Shown here in pieces: positions 25,765 to 35,534 of a DNA stretch of 64,000 nt. The notes under the pieces were generated by a model, which was not told where the DNA came from, searched no databases, and was given only the letters and a program-made list of their open reading frames with translations. Positions within the stretch are counted from its first letter, which is position 1. Every line of letters begins with the position of its first letter. Source of the stretch: Enterobacter huaxiensis (lineage in GTDB: Bacteria > Pseudomonadota > Gammaproteobacteria > Enterobacterales > Enterobacteriaceae); contig NZ_CP043342.1 of NCBI RefSeq assembly GCF_003594935.2, positions 744,001 to 808,000 on the forward strand. The letters are read 5' to 3'. The position numbers and the translations under genes are program-made.

Positions 25765-27694
25765 TGTCAGGGTACCAGTACGAAGAAAATTCAGGCCTGA
25801 TGCGTGAGATATCAGGTTGGTTGTTGAGGAAGTCGTCGGGGTAGTAACCGTAATTTTTGACGCCGTTCAGCTGGAGCACGCGCATCCACTGCGCAAGCTG
25901 GCTATCGGACACGGCGCGCTGCGGTTTCTGGTCCCAGTCCCTGGCCTGCAGCTCGAAAATGGTTTTTTCGAGCGCGCCGGGGCGCGTGGCGACCGCGTTA
26001 ACCAGGCGCGTAAGCCAGGCATCGCTCTCGTCTGCCGGAACGGACTCCATCAGCGGCATGGCCATTGGCACCGTCCAGTCATACTCCGCCAGAAAATCAT
26101 CAAGATTCTGCGCGAACCACGCCTCGCTTTCGGGCTGCAGAATGGGTAAGGCGAACATGTTGCGGGCGGTTTTTATCTGCGGGCCACGGATATGCTTTAC
26201 CGCCAGGCTCAGGGCGTGGGTAAACCCGATAAGCCGTTGGCTTTTCTGGCGCGTGGTGTCCTGTCCGGCATCGTCCACGTCCGTCAGCACCGCATCGTCA
26301 TGGAACAAAATCCCATTGAAGCTGGCATACCGGGCCAGATCTTCATAGATATCCGTTACCTGCTGGTGCACCTGCGGGTCCCACGGGGAAAGCCGGATAT
26401 AGGGCTCGGTGGCTTCGCGCAGCTGGCCGGTTTGACGATCCCGGCGCTGCACGCGCGGCAGGGAAGGATCGAGATCGAACGAGAGCACCGGCATCCACGC
26501 GAAGACTTTTACCCCCGCGCGGGTTTGTAGCTGCCAGGCGACAAAATTAAAGAGGTCGGCCCGAACCGGCAGCCGACGGTTGGGGAAATAGAGCGCCTTG
26601 ATCCTGCCGTCGCCCTGCGGGTCGGCAAACGCCTGCAGGAAAACGTGGCTGATTTTCATGTCATAGACCCGCTGGATCAGCCTGTTGATGTTTTGGGTCT
26701 GCTGGGCCGGATCGGGATCGTAAACGTAGTCGAGATCGACGTGCATGACGCGCACGGGATCGCGCTCCTGAACCTGGCTTACCGTACTGGCAAACGCCTT
26801 GAGCGAGGGATTTCCGGCGATCAGCAGGCGGGGGATGTTGCTCAGATCCTGCAAATTCCCCAGCCCGTCCTCAAGGGTAAAGGCCAGCTGATAACCCTGC
26901 TGCCTGGCGATAGCGAGCGACGTACCGTTGGCGGCGCCGTAGGGCCAGACCCAGGCACGCGGCGCCTTGCCCGTCACCTGCGTGATTTTTTCAGTTACTT
27001 TGCGAACGTCATCGCCGATCCGCTGGCTGAACTGCTGGTCGGTTTCATAGCGGCCCGTGGCTTTGTCATAAAAGCGGTTGGCGATCGCCGGTTCCCGGCT
27101 GCCCTGCGGGTTGGCCGGAATGCCGTAATGCGAAGCCCAGGTATGCGATCCGATCTCAATCAGCGGGGACTGGCTGAGCTCGCGCACCATTTCCCACGTC
27201 GCGAAGCGATCGCGGGGCGTCATCAGGCCGCCGAAGTTAACTTTTTGATTTGCCGGCGTATCCACCCAGCTGCCCACCGGCGCCCACAGCGCAGGAACGT
27301 TCCACGCCTGAAGCAGCGGCCAGACGCGGGTATAAAAGCTGCTGTAGCCGTCGTCAAAGCTGAGCAGAACGGCTTTTGGCGGCAGCGTTTTTTTCCCGTC
27401 ATGGGCATCGAGAATGTCCTGCACGCTGACGGCGTTATAGCCGTTGTGCAGAAGCCAGCTTATCTGCTCGTTTAACGCGCTGGTGCGCACGGAGAGGTAG
27501 CGCTGATCGGCGGCATCGTCTTCGACGTCGTGGTAGGCCAGGACCAGAAACTGGTTCTCCGGCCAAGGTTTACTCGCCTCCAGCTGCGGCCGCGCTTTGG
27601 GCGCAATGAACGAGATCGCCTGCGCGCAGACGCTCGCGCTGAGGCAGAGCCAGCCGAGGAGTATCAGGCTCACGGAAAAACGTGTGTTCAGCAT
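25757..27694 (-). CDS. pgaB: Poly-N-acetylglucosamine N-deacetylase PgaB
   Basis: The 645-aa periplasmic protein partly deacetylates PNAG before export. The N-terminal carbohydrate esterase 4 domain (about 45-300) has the [24 protein letters not shown] and SHTWASHYG metal and catalytic motifs. The C-terminal glycoside-hydrolase-like domain (about 310-640) includes [11 protein letters not shown] and [10 protein letters not shown]. The signal peptide ends SASVCAQA and lacks a proper lipobox, unlike lipoprotein PgaB of E. coli. The second ATG (27694) is preferred because AAGGA lies at a proper distance; the first is at 27700, two bases after the pgaA stop. Confidence 0.95.
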   Translation of the reverse strand: MLNTRFSVSLILLGWLCLSASVCAQAISFIAPKARPQLEASKPWPENQFLVLAYHDVEDDAADQRYLSVRTSALNEQISWLLHNGYNAVSVQDILDAHDGKKTLPPKAVLLSFDDGYSSFYTRVWPLLQAWNVPALWAPVGSWVDTPANQKVNFGGLMTPRDRFATWEMVRELSQSPLIEIGSHTWASHYGIPANPQGSREPAIANRFYDKATGRYETDQQFSQRIGDDVRKVTEKITQVTGKAPRAWVWPYGAANGTSLAIARQQGYQLAFTLEDGLGNLQDLSNIPRLLIAGNPSLKAFASTVSQVQERDPVRVMHVDLDYVYDPDPAQQTQNINRLIQRVYDMKISHVFLQAFADPQGDGRIKALYFPNRRLPVRADLFNFVAWQLQTRAGVKVFAWMPVLSFDLDPSLPRVQRRDRQTGQLREATEPYIRLSPWDPQVHQQVTDIYEDLARYASFNGILFHDDAVLTDVDDAGQDTTRQKSQRLIGFTHALSLAVKHIRGPQIKTARNMFALPILQPESEAWFAQNLDDFLAEYDWTVPMAMPLMESVPADESDAWLTRLVNAVATRPGALEKTIFELQARDWDQKPQRAVSDSQLAQWMRVLQLNGVKNYGYYPDDFLNNQPDISRIRPEFSSYWYPDND

Positions 27695-27702
27695 ATTCAT
27701 CC

Positions 27703-30141
27703 TTAAAAGCGTAAAGTCGCGTCAAACGTGACGGAGAGGTTGCTCTCGCGTTTGCCGTCGTAAGGGCGTTTATCCCAGTTCAGCATCACGCCGGTATCAA
27801 TAACGTTGTTCCACTGAACGCGTTGGCCGTAACCCAGCAGGGCGATGGCGCCGGCGGACTGATTTTTCTGCCAGTAGCTGCCCCCTCCCGCCACGAACTG
27901 CTGGCTCCAGAGGGTGTCGTAATGGCGGACCATTTCATGGTCAACGGCCAGGGCAGCGGTCACGGACAGATCCCGCGCCGGGTTGTAATAGAGCGTGTCC
28001 CGCAGGCTGTTTTTACTGGCGGCGATCCCCGGTTCGAGATCCAGCGTCAGGGACGGGGTCTGCCAGAGACGCTCCTTACCCGTGAGGCTGTATTCCTGGC
28101 GACGGTTACGATCGGAGAAGCGGCTGAGGGCGGCGCTGAACTGGTACTCCCGCCGTTCGTTTTGATACCAGCGCACCCCGCCTTCACCCCGGTTGGCGCC
28201 GATCCCGTTGCGTAACGCCCGCAGAGGCGTGGTGCGCGACAGGCGTTCAAGGCTGCCGCTGACCTGCCAGCTATCGGTCACAAAGTACGTTGTTGAGAGG
28301 CGAGCGCCCGGCTTGTTTGCCCCGTGATAGCGGTTGCTGGAGAGCTCGGCTTCGAGCTGGAGGTCGCGTGGCCGCCATTCGACGCCGCCCAAAAGGTGAC
28401 GGCTGGTGCCTTTGCCCTCATCGAAATTACTCTGCGCATAGCGGGTGCCTGCAAACAGCCGCCAGCTGTCCGCTACGGGTGGGCCATAGAGCGTGGCGTC
28501 CCAGCTCAGGTCGTGCGTCCCGCTGACGGGGCTATCGGAGTGCAAGCCCTTGCTTGCGTTGAGGCGCAGTTCGGACATGTGGTGGACCGTTCGGAGCCTG
28601 TCGAGACGCCTGGCGCTGCGATCGGCTGGCGCGCGAGCCAGCACGTCGTCGGCCAGTAAATCCATCTGTCGCCACTCCTGCAGATCCATCGCGACGTAGG
28701 CCTGCTGCTGCTCGAGTTCCAGATTCGATGGCTCCAGGGCCTCCGCCGTTTTCAGCTTTTGCTCGGACGCGCGCGGCAGGCCCCGAGCCTGAAGCAGGGT
28801 GGCGTAGTCAATCTGTAACCCCTGATTGCCCGGCGCCGCTGTCGCCAGACGGTGCGCCAGCGTTTCGGCTTCCGGCAGGGCATTCGTCGCCAGCAAATAG
28901 TTAAAGCGAAGCGACTGCCCGGTAAGCCACCGATCGTTCGGCTGAGGGGTAGGGGAGCCGAAATCGTAGCGGGTCCAGGGGACGTTGCGGGTCTGGCGCT
29001 CAACGTACTGGCGGGCGGACTGATACTGTCCCGTATCCAGCCAGGCGTAGAAAAGCGCGTGCTCCTCGTCCTGCGGGTCGGAAGCGTATTGCGGATAGCG
29101 TTGCAGAAGCGCGAAGGCGGCGGCCGCGTTTTTCTCCTGCAGATACGCGGAGATGACCCAGCCGATTGCCCAGCCCGGCACCGGATGCTGGGCTGCCGTA
29201 AGATCCTGATATTCGCTAATCACCCGTGGGTAATCGGCATGGGCGTACAGCGCGCCAAGCCTGTCGATACGCGCAAGAACGACGTCTTCCGCCGCCTGCG
29301 GATCGTTTTGCCAGCGAGCAAGCAGGGCGTCGTAACGATTCAGCGCAGATTGCGCAAGCTGCAGGCGCTCCTTTTCTGTTCTGCCAGGCACATCGGCAAG
29401 GCGAACCCGTTCGGCGGCGGCATTACGCTCAAGACGACGACGCTCCGAGGGAGGCAGCGTCACGCTTTGTGAAAGCTGGAGCGCGGGGGTATTCACCCGG
29501 TTATCCTTAAGCGAGTCGATCAGCTCGCTGAGGAGCGCTTTATTCTCGGGGGCGATATTCAGCGCGCGGGTGTCTGCCAGCAGCCGATCCCAGCTTTTTC
29601 CCTGGCGTAACCAGACATAGGAGAGCGTCTGAAGATGCGCCTGAGAGGGATTTTCCGCCACCAGCCGTCGGGCTTCCTGCAGGGCAAGCGTATCCATGCG
29701 GGCATCGGCCAAGGTTTTGATGTAGCCGATACGATAATCATCATTATCCGGCGCAAGGCTACGCGCCTCTTTCCAGAGCGCCAGGGCCGACTGCCACGCC
29801 TTTTGATTTCGCCTGGATTGCGCGACGGCAGCAACGCCACGGGCGGGCAGCGGCATATAAATGCCGTAACGCTGCCAGACCTGAATAACCTCGTCATCAT
29901 GACCCGCCCAGGCTGCAACCTGTAACCAGTCCGCAACTTGTTCAGGCGTCAGGGCATGCTGCTGCTGATAACGCTGAAGATAATCGAGAAACGGCGTGTA
30001 ATTACCGTTACGCGCCTGTTGAATCTGTTGCTCATAAACGGATTCAGTCGCCTGAGCCAGAACAGGAAAGAGGAATAACAGAAACAATAATGTTGGGGCG
30101 CGATAAAAGAATAACGTATTGAAGCGAAGCGATCTTTCCAT
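27703..30141 (-). CDS. pgaA: Poly-N-acetylglucosamine outer-membrane export porin PgaA
   Basis: The 812-aa protein exports PNAG. It has a signal peptide (FFYRAPTLLFLLFLFPVLAQA), an N-terminal periplasmic domain of TPR-like helical repeats (about 40-510) that binds de-N-acetylated polymer, and a C-terminal 16-strand type beta-barrel ending in Phe (SVTFDATLRF). Divergence from E. coli PgaA is considerable, but AAPGNQGLQIDYATLLQARG and VRWYQNERREY are shared. The start is uncertain: the ATG at 30141 gives a normal signal peptide, and ATGs at 30165 and 30183 would add 8 and 14 residues; none has a strong ribosome site. It is the first gene of pgaABCD. Confidence 0.92.
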   Translation of the reverse strand: MERSLRFNTLFFYRAPTLLFLLFLFPVLAQATESVYEQQIQQARNGNYTPFLDYLQRYQQQHALTPEQVADWLQVAAWAGHDDEVIQVWQRYGIYMPLPARGVAAVAQSRRNQKAWQSALALWKEARSLAPDNDDYRIGYIKTLADARMDTLALQEARRLVAENPSQAHLQTLSYVWLRQGKSWDRLLADTRALNIAPENKALLSELIDSLKDNRVNTPALQLSQSVTLPPSERRRLERNAAAERVRLADVPGRTEKERLQLAQSALNRYDALLARWQNDPQAAEDVVLARIDRLGALYAHADYPRVISEYQDLTAAQHPVPGWAIGWVISAYLQEKNAAAAFALLQRYPQYASDPQDEEHALFYAWLDTGQYQSARQYVERQTRNVPWTRYDFGSPTPQPNDRWLTGQSLRFNYLLATNALPEAETLAHRLATAAPGNQGLQIDYATLLQARGLPRASEQKLKTAEALEPSNLELEQQQAYVAMDLQEWRQMDLLADDVLARAPADRSARRLDRLRTVHHMSELRLNASKGLHSDSPVSGTHDLSWDATLYGPPVADSWRLFAGTRYAQSNFDEGKGTSRHLLGGVEWRPRDLQLEAELSSNRYHGANKPGARLSTTYFVTDSWQVSGSLERLSRTTPLRALRNGIGANRGEGGVRWYQNERREYQFSAALSRFSDRNRRQEYSLTGKERLWQTPSLTLDLEPGIAASKNSLRDTLYYNPARDLSVTAALAVDHEMVRHYDTLWSQQFVAGGGSYWQKNQSAGAIALLGYGQRVQWNNVIDTGVMLNWDKRPYDGKRESNLSVTFDATLRF

Positions 30142-30762
30142 ATCTATTTGCCATTTGTTTATCATGAATCCATTGCATAACACGGCCGCCTTTAAACTCA
30201 GCGTTAAAGGCCATAAATGAGAACATTAAATCTGAATGCAGTTATGTTACGGGGTACTTACCTAAAGGTAATTATGGATCCTTATCTCAGTGGACTGGGT
30301 GAAAGCTAATGTACACCTGATATGTTGCCGGATAAATATGTTGAAAAGCGGCTGTGTCGTTTTGAGATAATTCTGGATTGAGCGCTTAATGATGATTATT
30401 TTGAATTGGTGAGTTATTTGTAACTTATTGAAAAAATTGCGTTTTATTTTTATTGTGACAGTTTTTTATATATTTTCAATGCTGCTTATCTGTGTCAATT
30501 AAAGTACTTTCTGGTGCATGTTTGGGAAGTTTCATGACAAAAATTCTTAATGTTTAGAGAAGTGACTTTTCTGCGATTGTTTTTTATTTATAATTAATGG
30601 CAGCCATTGAATGATAGTCTATAGGAAGTCTTCCTCATCAATGTCTGTATTGAGGGATGTCCAAAGCCAGAATACATTTATCGTTAATATAACAGCGCTA
30701 TAAAACGAAGGCGGCCTTCTTTCCGAGGGATCGTTCTTGCTTTAATCTAAAAGGGATGGTTA
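30142..30762. promoter_or_regulatory. Long AT-rich divergent regulatory region of pgaABCD and the LuxR-type gene
   Basis: About 620 bases hold no credible gene. The region is strongly AT-rich and must contain the leftward pga promoter and the rightward regulator promoter. In E. coli the pgaA leader is long and repressed by CsrA; I did not identify convincing CsrA sites by eye. Confidence 0.55.
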
Positions 30763-31341
30763 GTGGCAACTTCAATAGTGTTAGTGACTCAGGATCGCTA
30801 CCTTGTCAGGGGGATGCGGATATTTTTTCCGGATATTATCCTGCTCGACTCGATTGACAGAAACATATTTGATAACGGTGCAGATGAATATTCTGTATTG
30901 ATTGATAGTCGTTCTCCGCTCCGTTTATATGATTACCTGATACGCCATCCGGCCCGAACGAAAAAAACAATCTGCTGCGTTATGCTTGATATGCGGCACC
31001 GCGAGGAGAATCTGCTCAGCATGAAGCTCTTTATGAACACGCCGCTCACCGCGCCGGATATGGCGTCGCTATTTAATCTGGTTCTCAATATGAAGGGCAG
31101 GCGTCTGACCACGAAGTGGCTGCTTAACATACGGCTTAGCACGCACGAAGCGATCATGCTGCGGTTGCTGCGGGCAGGGATGTCGATGGAAGCCATTGCC
31201 GATGAGCTGAATACGTCGGTGAAAAGTCTCTATCGTAAACGCACGGCGCTCTCGGAACGCCTGGGGGCAGAGAACTTCAACGAGGCGTGTTTGTTCATTT
31301 TTAAAAACAAACTGCTGAACGCGGGTGGGAACGATCCCTAG
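30763..31341 (+). CDS. LuxR-type transcriptional regulator, divergent from pga
   Basis: The 192-aa protein has a C-terminal LuxR/FixJ-type HTH (about 122-180: LSTHEAIMLRLLRAGMSMEAIADELNTSVKSLYRKRTALSERLG). The N-terminal domain (about 1-110) resembles the receiver-like domains of the RcsA/BglJ/GadE-type regulators and has no clear phosphorylatable Asp. The start is GTG with AAGGGAT upstream; no ATG lies nearby. Position next to pgaA suggests control of PNAG synthesis (inference). Confidence 0.8.
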   Translation: MATSIVLVTQDRYLVRGMRIFFPDIILLDSIDRNIFDNGADEYSVLIDSRSPLRLYDYLIRHPARTKKTICCVMLDMRHREENLLSMKLFMNTPLTAPDMASLFNLVLNMKGRRLTTKWLLNIRLSTHEAIMLRLLRAGMSMEAIADELNTSVKSLYRKRTALSERLGAENFNEACLFIFKNKLLNAGGNDP

Positions 31342-31510
31342 GTTGGGGTGAATCCAAAAGTATAAAACTGACTTGCGGGCGGTATTCTGAGTTCTAAGAA
31401 AACTGGAAGCGGACAACATCCTTGTTTTAGCTATCGATTTACTCTGGCTCAAAACGAGAGAAAGGACGTTGTAATGGACACGGTTGAAGAGACTGGTTGG
31501 AAACTTTCTG

Positions 31511-31690
31511 ATGCTACATGATGAGCAAGAATTGTTAGATTACCTCACTGAGAATTACAGTGACCGTAAATCTCCGGCAAAGAAAGAATGGACCTTCCAG
31601 GAGCATTTCAATCTCATACCTGAGTTCGACGGTTTCCATAGGGTTTTCGTTAGGGTTAATGAAAAACGAATAGTATCTGCTGCGCTTTAA
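31511..31690 (+). CDS. Small hypothetical protein, possibly frameshifted
   Basis: The 59-aa reading (MLHDEQELLDYLTENYSD...) has no good ribosome site. A 15-codon ORF with a proper site (GAGAAAGGA) begins at 31474, encodes MDTVEETGWKLSDAT and stops at 31521, overlapping this frame. Removing one base near 31518 would join them into one 72-residue protein (...KLSDATDEQELLDYL...), so this may be a recent pseudogene. A TTG start at 31484 in the same frame is also possible. No family recognised. Confidence 0.4.
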   Translation: MLHDEQELLDYLTENYSDRKSPAKKEWTFQEHFNLIPEFDGFHRVFVRVNEKRIVSAAL

Positions 31691-31796
31691 CCCCGTTTAT
31701 GAACTGCCTGAGGCTAAGCCATGTGTTTTATCCTGAGCGGGTGATACCAGAAGGAGACTCCTGGAAGTGATTGAAAAATTTAAAAGGACGTTAGAA

Positions 31797-32189
31797 ATGA
31801 ATAAATATCTGTCTGGTCTGTGTGTTGTTTCTTTTTTTTATTTTTCTTCAATAGGTTACGCGCACTCTGCGGGTCTAAATAAAGTTCAGGTTAGTATCGA
31901 CCCCCACATCTCTACTAGAGGATATATCCCGGTAATTTCTGGTGCAGATGAAATCGAGTCTTCTGATTTCAGGGAGTCGGATCTAAAGGAGATGCAGGAT
32001 AGCCTGAGGAAGATGAAGTCCGACAACAGCAAAGTCGATGAGCTAACTCAGAAGGTTTTACAGCTTGAGAGAAAGAATTCTGAGCAGGAGAGTAAGATCG
32101 AGCGATTGCAAAGAAGCCTTGATGACATGAAGCGGAGCAACGACAACCTTTCAAATCAGGTCAGCAATTTATCCGGCAAAATTAAGTGA
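31797..32189 (+). CDS. Putative secreted coiled-coil protein, 130 aa
   Basis: The product begins with a signal peptide (MNKYLSGLCVVSFFYFSSIGYAHSAG). A short Ser/Gly region follows, then a continuous heptad coiled coil from about residue 60 to the end (LKEMQDSLRKMKSDNSKVDELTQKVLQLERKNSEQESKIE). It would be a periplasmic, Lpp-like or oligomeric rod protein. No family is recognised. AAAGGA precedes the ATG; an upstream in-frame GTG at 31767 also has a ribosome site and would add 10 residues. Low GC and position between pga and pheV suggest acquisition. Confidence 0.65.
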   Translation: MNKYLSGLCVVSFFYFSSIGYAHSAGLNKVQVSIDPHISTRGYIPVISGADEIESSDFRESDLKEMQDSLRKMKSDNSKVDELTQKVLQLERKNSEQESKIERLQRSLDDMKRSNDNLSNQVSNLSGKIK

Positions 32190-32294
32190 TAAAAAAGAGC
32201 CACCGCCTGTATTAACTTACCGGGCTATTAGCGTAAGCGTGCCTGCATTAAAGCCACGCTTATCAGCGCCCAGAAATCGGCCGTAGCCATATAG

Positions 32295-32318
32295 CAAAAA
32301 CCCGCCTTTTGGGCGGGT
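32295..32318 (-). terminator. Terminator of the tRNA-Phe gene
   Basis: On the minus strand, AACCCGCCCAAAAGGCGGGTT followed by TTTGC is a stable hairpin with a T-run just 12 bases behind the tRNA 3' end. Confidence 0.85.
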
Positions 32319-32329
32319 TCTTTAAATAG

Positions 32330-32405
32330 TGGTGCCCGGACTCGGAATCGAACCAAGGACACGGGGATTTTCAATCCCCTGCTCTACCGACTGAGCTATC
32401 CGGGC
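32330..32405 (-). tRNA. pheV: tRNA-Phe (anticodon GAA)
   Basis: The 76-nt gene folds as a cloverleaf: acceptor stem GCCCGGA/TCCGGGC, D-loop TAGCTCAGTCGGTAGAGCA, anticodon loop TTGAAAA with GAA (plus strand 370-372), T-loop GGTTCGATTCC and an encoded CCA. The position next to yqgA and speC is that of pheV in E. coli, a well-known integration site of pathogenicity islands. Confidence 0.97.
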
Positions 32406-32500
32406 AACGGGGCGCATTAAACCCGATTCGCTCTCCGTCGTCAACGAAAAATGTTGTTTTCGTTACGGACTGCACACTCTCTCACCAGTTCGCTGCAATC

Positions 32501-33214
32501 TTATGCGAAAAAATGCGTCCAGAGCGCAGAAAGCGGCATGGCGAGCAGCAGGGCAGGCAGCATATTCACCACCGCAAACATCTTGATTCCACAGATGCGT
32601 AGTCCTGTTGCCAGCAGCAGCAGGCCGCCGACGGCGGTAAAGTCTGCCATCATCGCCGGCGTGGTCAGCGGCAGGATCAGCGTGGCGCAGGTGGCAAGCG
32701 CCAGCTGAATCAGCAGCATGGGAACGGAAATCGCGGCGACGGCGATACCGAGCGTGGTGGCGAAAATAGTGGCGGTAAAGAAATCGAGAAATGCTTTGGC
32801 AATCAATATGCTGGGGTCACCGGTCATCCCTTCCTGCATGGAACCAAAAATCCCGGTGCCGCTCGCGCAAAACAGAATAATAATGGCAACATAGTTTTGG
32901 ATAAACGATTCGTGCGTGCCGTTTTTCGCCTTGCCCGGGCGGGCAATCAAATTTTTGGCTTTGCCTACCGCGCTGTTGATGCCCTTTTCCAGGTAGCAGA
33001 ACTCGCCGATCAGCGCGCCCAGCAGGGTCGCCAGCACCATCACCGGCAGGTTGGCGCATTTAATCACTAAAAGAATACCGATACCCAGTGATGCCAGCCC
33101 AAATATCGACGGCATAGAAGAGCGAATACGCTCCGGTAACCGCTGGCTTAATACTGCGCCCAGTACGCCGCCCAGTAATACGGCACCGGCGTTAATAAAT
33201 GGCCCGATAACCAC
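32501..33214 (-). CDS. yqgA: DUF554 inner-membrane protein YqgA
   Basis: The 237-aa protein has about seven hydrophobic segments and the DUF554 pattern (MVIGPFINAGAVLLGGVLGA at the start, ALDFF..FATTLGI-type middle, FTAVGGLLLLATGLRI near the end). The function is unknown; it may be a transporter. It is divergent from speC and upstream of pheV as in E. coli. Confidence 0.93.
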   Translation of the reverse strand: MVIGPFINAGAVLLGGVLGAVLSQRLPERIRSSMPSIFGLASLGIGILLVIKCANLPVMVLATLLGALIGEFCYLEKGINSAVGKAKNLIARPGKAKNGTHESFIQNYVAIIILFCASGTGIFGSMQEGMTGDPSILIAKAFLDFFTATIFATTLGIAVAAISVPMLLIQLALATCATLILPLTTPAMMADFTAVGGLLLLATGLRICGIKMFAVVNMLPALLLAMPLSALWTHFFA

Positions 33215-33395
33215 AGTTAACTCCTGTTATTTAATCATTGATATTGCATTATTATGGCACGCCAGCGCTGCGCAGAGCTTAGCTTTGGGTGGTTTTGTGC
33301 ATACTGATTCTTTCTTGCACCTCAAAATAAAAGGTGACATGATTGCGCGAATTTTCTCCTCCCTGTCTCACCGTTCGGTGAGGGTAACTGCGCTT

Positions 33396-35531
33396 ATGAA
33401 AACCATGAAAATTGCCGTCAGCCGCGAGCTGGTCTCCATTGTGTCCACGCACCGGGAAAAGGTGACGCTGGACAGCACCGATTTTACCGATGTGGCGGCA
33501 GTCGTCATTACGGTCGCTGAAAGCTATAGCGGCATTCTCGCGCTGCTGAAACGCACGGGCTTTCAGCTACCGGTCTTTATGTTCTCGCAAGAGCCAGAAG
33601 CCGTTCCTGATGGTGTCACGGCGGTTATTTCGGGTAAAGCACAGGAATTCCTGGAATTAGAATCCGCGGCCTGCCGGTACGAAGAGAATCTTCTGCCGCC
33701 TTTTTTTGACACGCTGAGTCAGTATGTGGCGATGGGCAACAGTACGTTTGCCTGTCCGGGACACCAGCACGGCGCATTCTTCAAAAAACACCCGGCCGGG
33801 CGGCAGTTCTATGATTTTTTCGGTGAGAACGTCTTTCGCGCCGATATGTGCAACGCCGACGTGAAGCTCGGAGATTTATTGATCCACGAGGGTTCTGCCA
33901 AGCACGCGCAAAAGTTCGCGGCAAAAGTCTTCAATGCGGATAAAACCTACTTCGTGCTTAACGGCACGTCTGCCGCCAATAAAGTGGTCACCAATGCGCT
34001 GCTGACCCGCGGTGACTTGGTCCTGTTCGATCGTAACAACCATAAATCAAACCACCACGGCGCGCTCGTCCAGGCCGGCGCAACCCCGGTCTACCTTGAG
34101 GCCGCGCGTAACCCGTTCGGCTTTATCGGCGGGATCGACGCGCACTGTTTTGATGATGCGTACCTGCGAGAGCGGATCCGCGAGGTCGCGCCGGAGAAAG
34201 CCGCGGACGCGCGTCCGTTCCGCCTGGCGGTTATTCAGCTTGGCACTTATGACGGTACGATCTACAACGCTCGCCAGGTGATCGACAAGATCGGCCACCT
34301 TTGCGATTACATCCTCTTTGACTCTGCCTGGGTGGGCTACGAGCAGTTTATTCCGATGATGGCGGAGACGTCCCCGCTGTTGCTGGAACTGAACGAGAAC
34401 GATCCGGGGATTTTCGTGACCCAGTCGGTGCATAAGCAGCAGGCCGGGTTCTCGCAAACCTCGCAGATCCATAAAAAAGACAATCACCTTCGCGGTCAGG
34501 CGCATTTCTGCCCGCACAAGCGGCTGAACAATGCTTTTATGCTGCATGCCTCCACCAGTCCGTTTTATCCGCTGTTTGCGGCGCTGGACGTGAACGCCAA
34601 AATTCACGAAGGGGAAAGCGGGCGCAGGCTATGGGCGGAGTGCGTCGAGCTGGGCATTGAGGCGCGTAAGGCGATCATCGCCAACTGCCATATGATCAAG
34701 CCCTTTGTTCCACCGGTGGTGGCGGGGCGGCCGTGGCAGGATCATGCCACTCACGCCATTGCCAGCGAGCTTCGCTTCTTCAGCTTTGAGCCGGGCGCGA
34801 AATGGCACGGCTTCGAGGGCTATGCGCCTGAGCAGTATTTTGTCGATCCCTGCAAGCTGCTGCTGACCACGCCGGGCATCGATGCGGAAACCGGCCACTA
34901 CACCGGGTTCGGCATTCCGGCGACGATTCTTGCGCACTATCTGCGTGAAAACGGCATCGTGCCGGAGAAGTGCGACCTTAACTCGATTCTGTTCCTGCTG
35001 ACGCCTGCCGAAAGCAGCGAGAAGCTGGCGCAGCTGGTGGCGATGCTCGGCCAGTTTGAGCAGCATATTGAAGACGACACCCCGCTGGCGGACGTGCTGC
35101 CGACCATTTACCAGAAATACCCGGTGCGTTATCGAGATTACACCCTTCGCCAGCTGTGTCAGGAGATGCACGATCTGTACGTCAGCTTTAACGTAAAAGA
35201 TCTGCAAAAAGCGATGTTCCGCCGGGAGAGCCTGCCTGCAGTAGTGATGAACCCGCAGGACGCCAACCGGGAGTATATTCGCGGGAACGTAGAGTTAGTG
35301 CGCATTCGGGATGCCGAAGGGCGCATTGCCGCAGAAGGCGCGTTGCCGTATCCCCCTGGCGTGCTGTGCGTGGTACCAGGTGAAGTTTGGGGCGGGGCGG
35401 TTCAGCGTTACTTCCTGGCGCTGGAGGAGGGCATCAACATGCTGCCGGGCTTCTCGCCGGAACTGCAGGGCGTGTATAGCGAGAAGGACGCGGATGGGAT
35501 CAAGCGGCTGTATGGGTATGTATTAAAGTAG
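33396..35531 (+). CDS. speC: Ornithine decarboxylase, constitutive (SpeC)
   Basis: The 711-aa PLP enzyme converts ornithine to putrescine. It has the flavodoxin-like N-terminal domain, the PLP domain with Lys in FVTQSVHKQQAGFSQTSQIHKKDNH and aspartate in ILFDSAWVGYEQF, and the C-terminal domain ending GVKRLYGYVLK-like. Length and sequence equal E. coli SpeC. The ATG at 33396 is chosen for that reason; an open frame reaches back to 33051 but overlaps yqgA. The position beside yqgA separates it from the speF/adiA paralogues. Confidence 0.97.
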   Translation: MKTMKIAVSRELVSIVSTHREKVTLDSTDFTDVAAVVITVAESYSGILALLKRTGFQLPVFMFSQEPEAVPDGVTAVISGKAQEFLELESAACRYEENLLPPFFDTLSQYVAMGNSTFACPGHQHGAFFKKHPAGRQFYDFFGENVFRADMCNADVKLGDLLIHEGSAKHAQKFAAKVFNADKTYFVLNGTSAANKVVTNALLTRGDLVLFDRNNHKSNHHGALVQAGATPVYLEAARNPFGFIGGIDAHCFDDAYLRERIREVAPEKAADARPFRLAVIQLGTYDGTIYNARQVIDKIGHLCDYILFDSAWVGYEQFIPMMAETSPLLLELNENDPGIFVTQSVHKQQAGFSQTSQIHKKDNHLRGQAHFCPHKRLNNAFMLHASTSPFYPLFAALDVNAKIHEGESGRRLWAECVELGIEARKAIIANCHMIKPFVPPVVAGRPWQDHATHAIASELRFFSFEPGAKWHGFEGYAPEQYFVDPCKLLLTTPGIDAETGHYTGFGIPATILAHYLRENGIVPEKCDLNSILFLLTPAESSEKLAQLVAMLGQFEQHIEDDTPLADVLPTIYQKYPVRYRDYTLRQLCQEMHDLYVSFNVKDLQKAMFRRESLPAVVMNPQDANREYIRGNVELVRIRDAEGRIAAEGALPYPPGVLCVVPGEVWGGAVQRYFLALEEGINMLPGFSPELQGVYSEKDADGIKRLYGYVLK

Positions 35532-35534
35532 ACC

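Noticed and set aside
32330..32352. Search for an attachment-site repeat of the pheV 3' end bounding the pga block
   Set aside because: No second copy of the tRNA 3' segment was seen between 21 and 32 kb by eye, and no integrase gene is present, so an intact island cannot be claimed.
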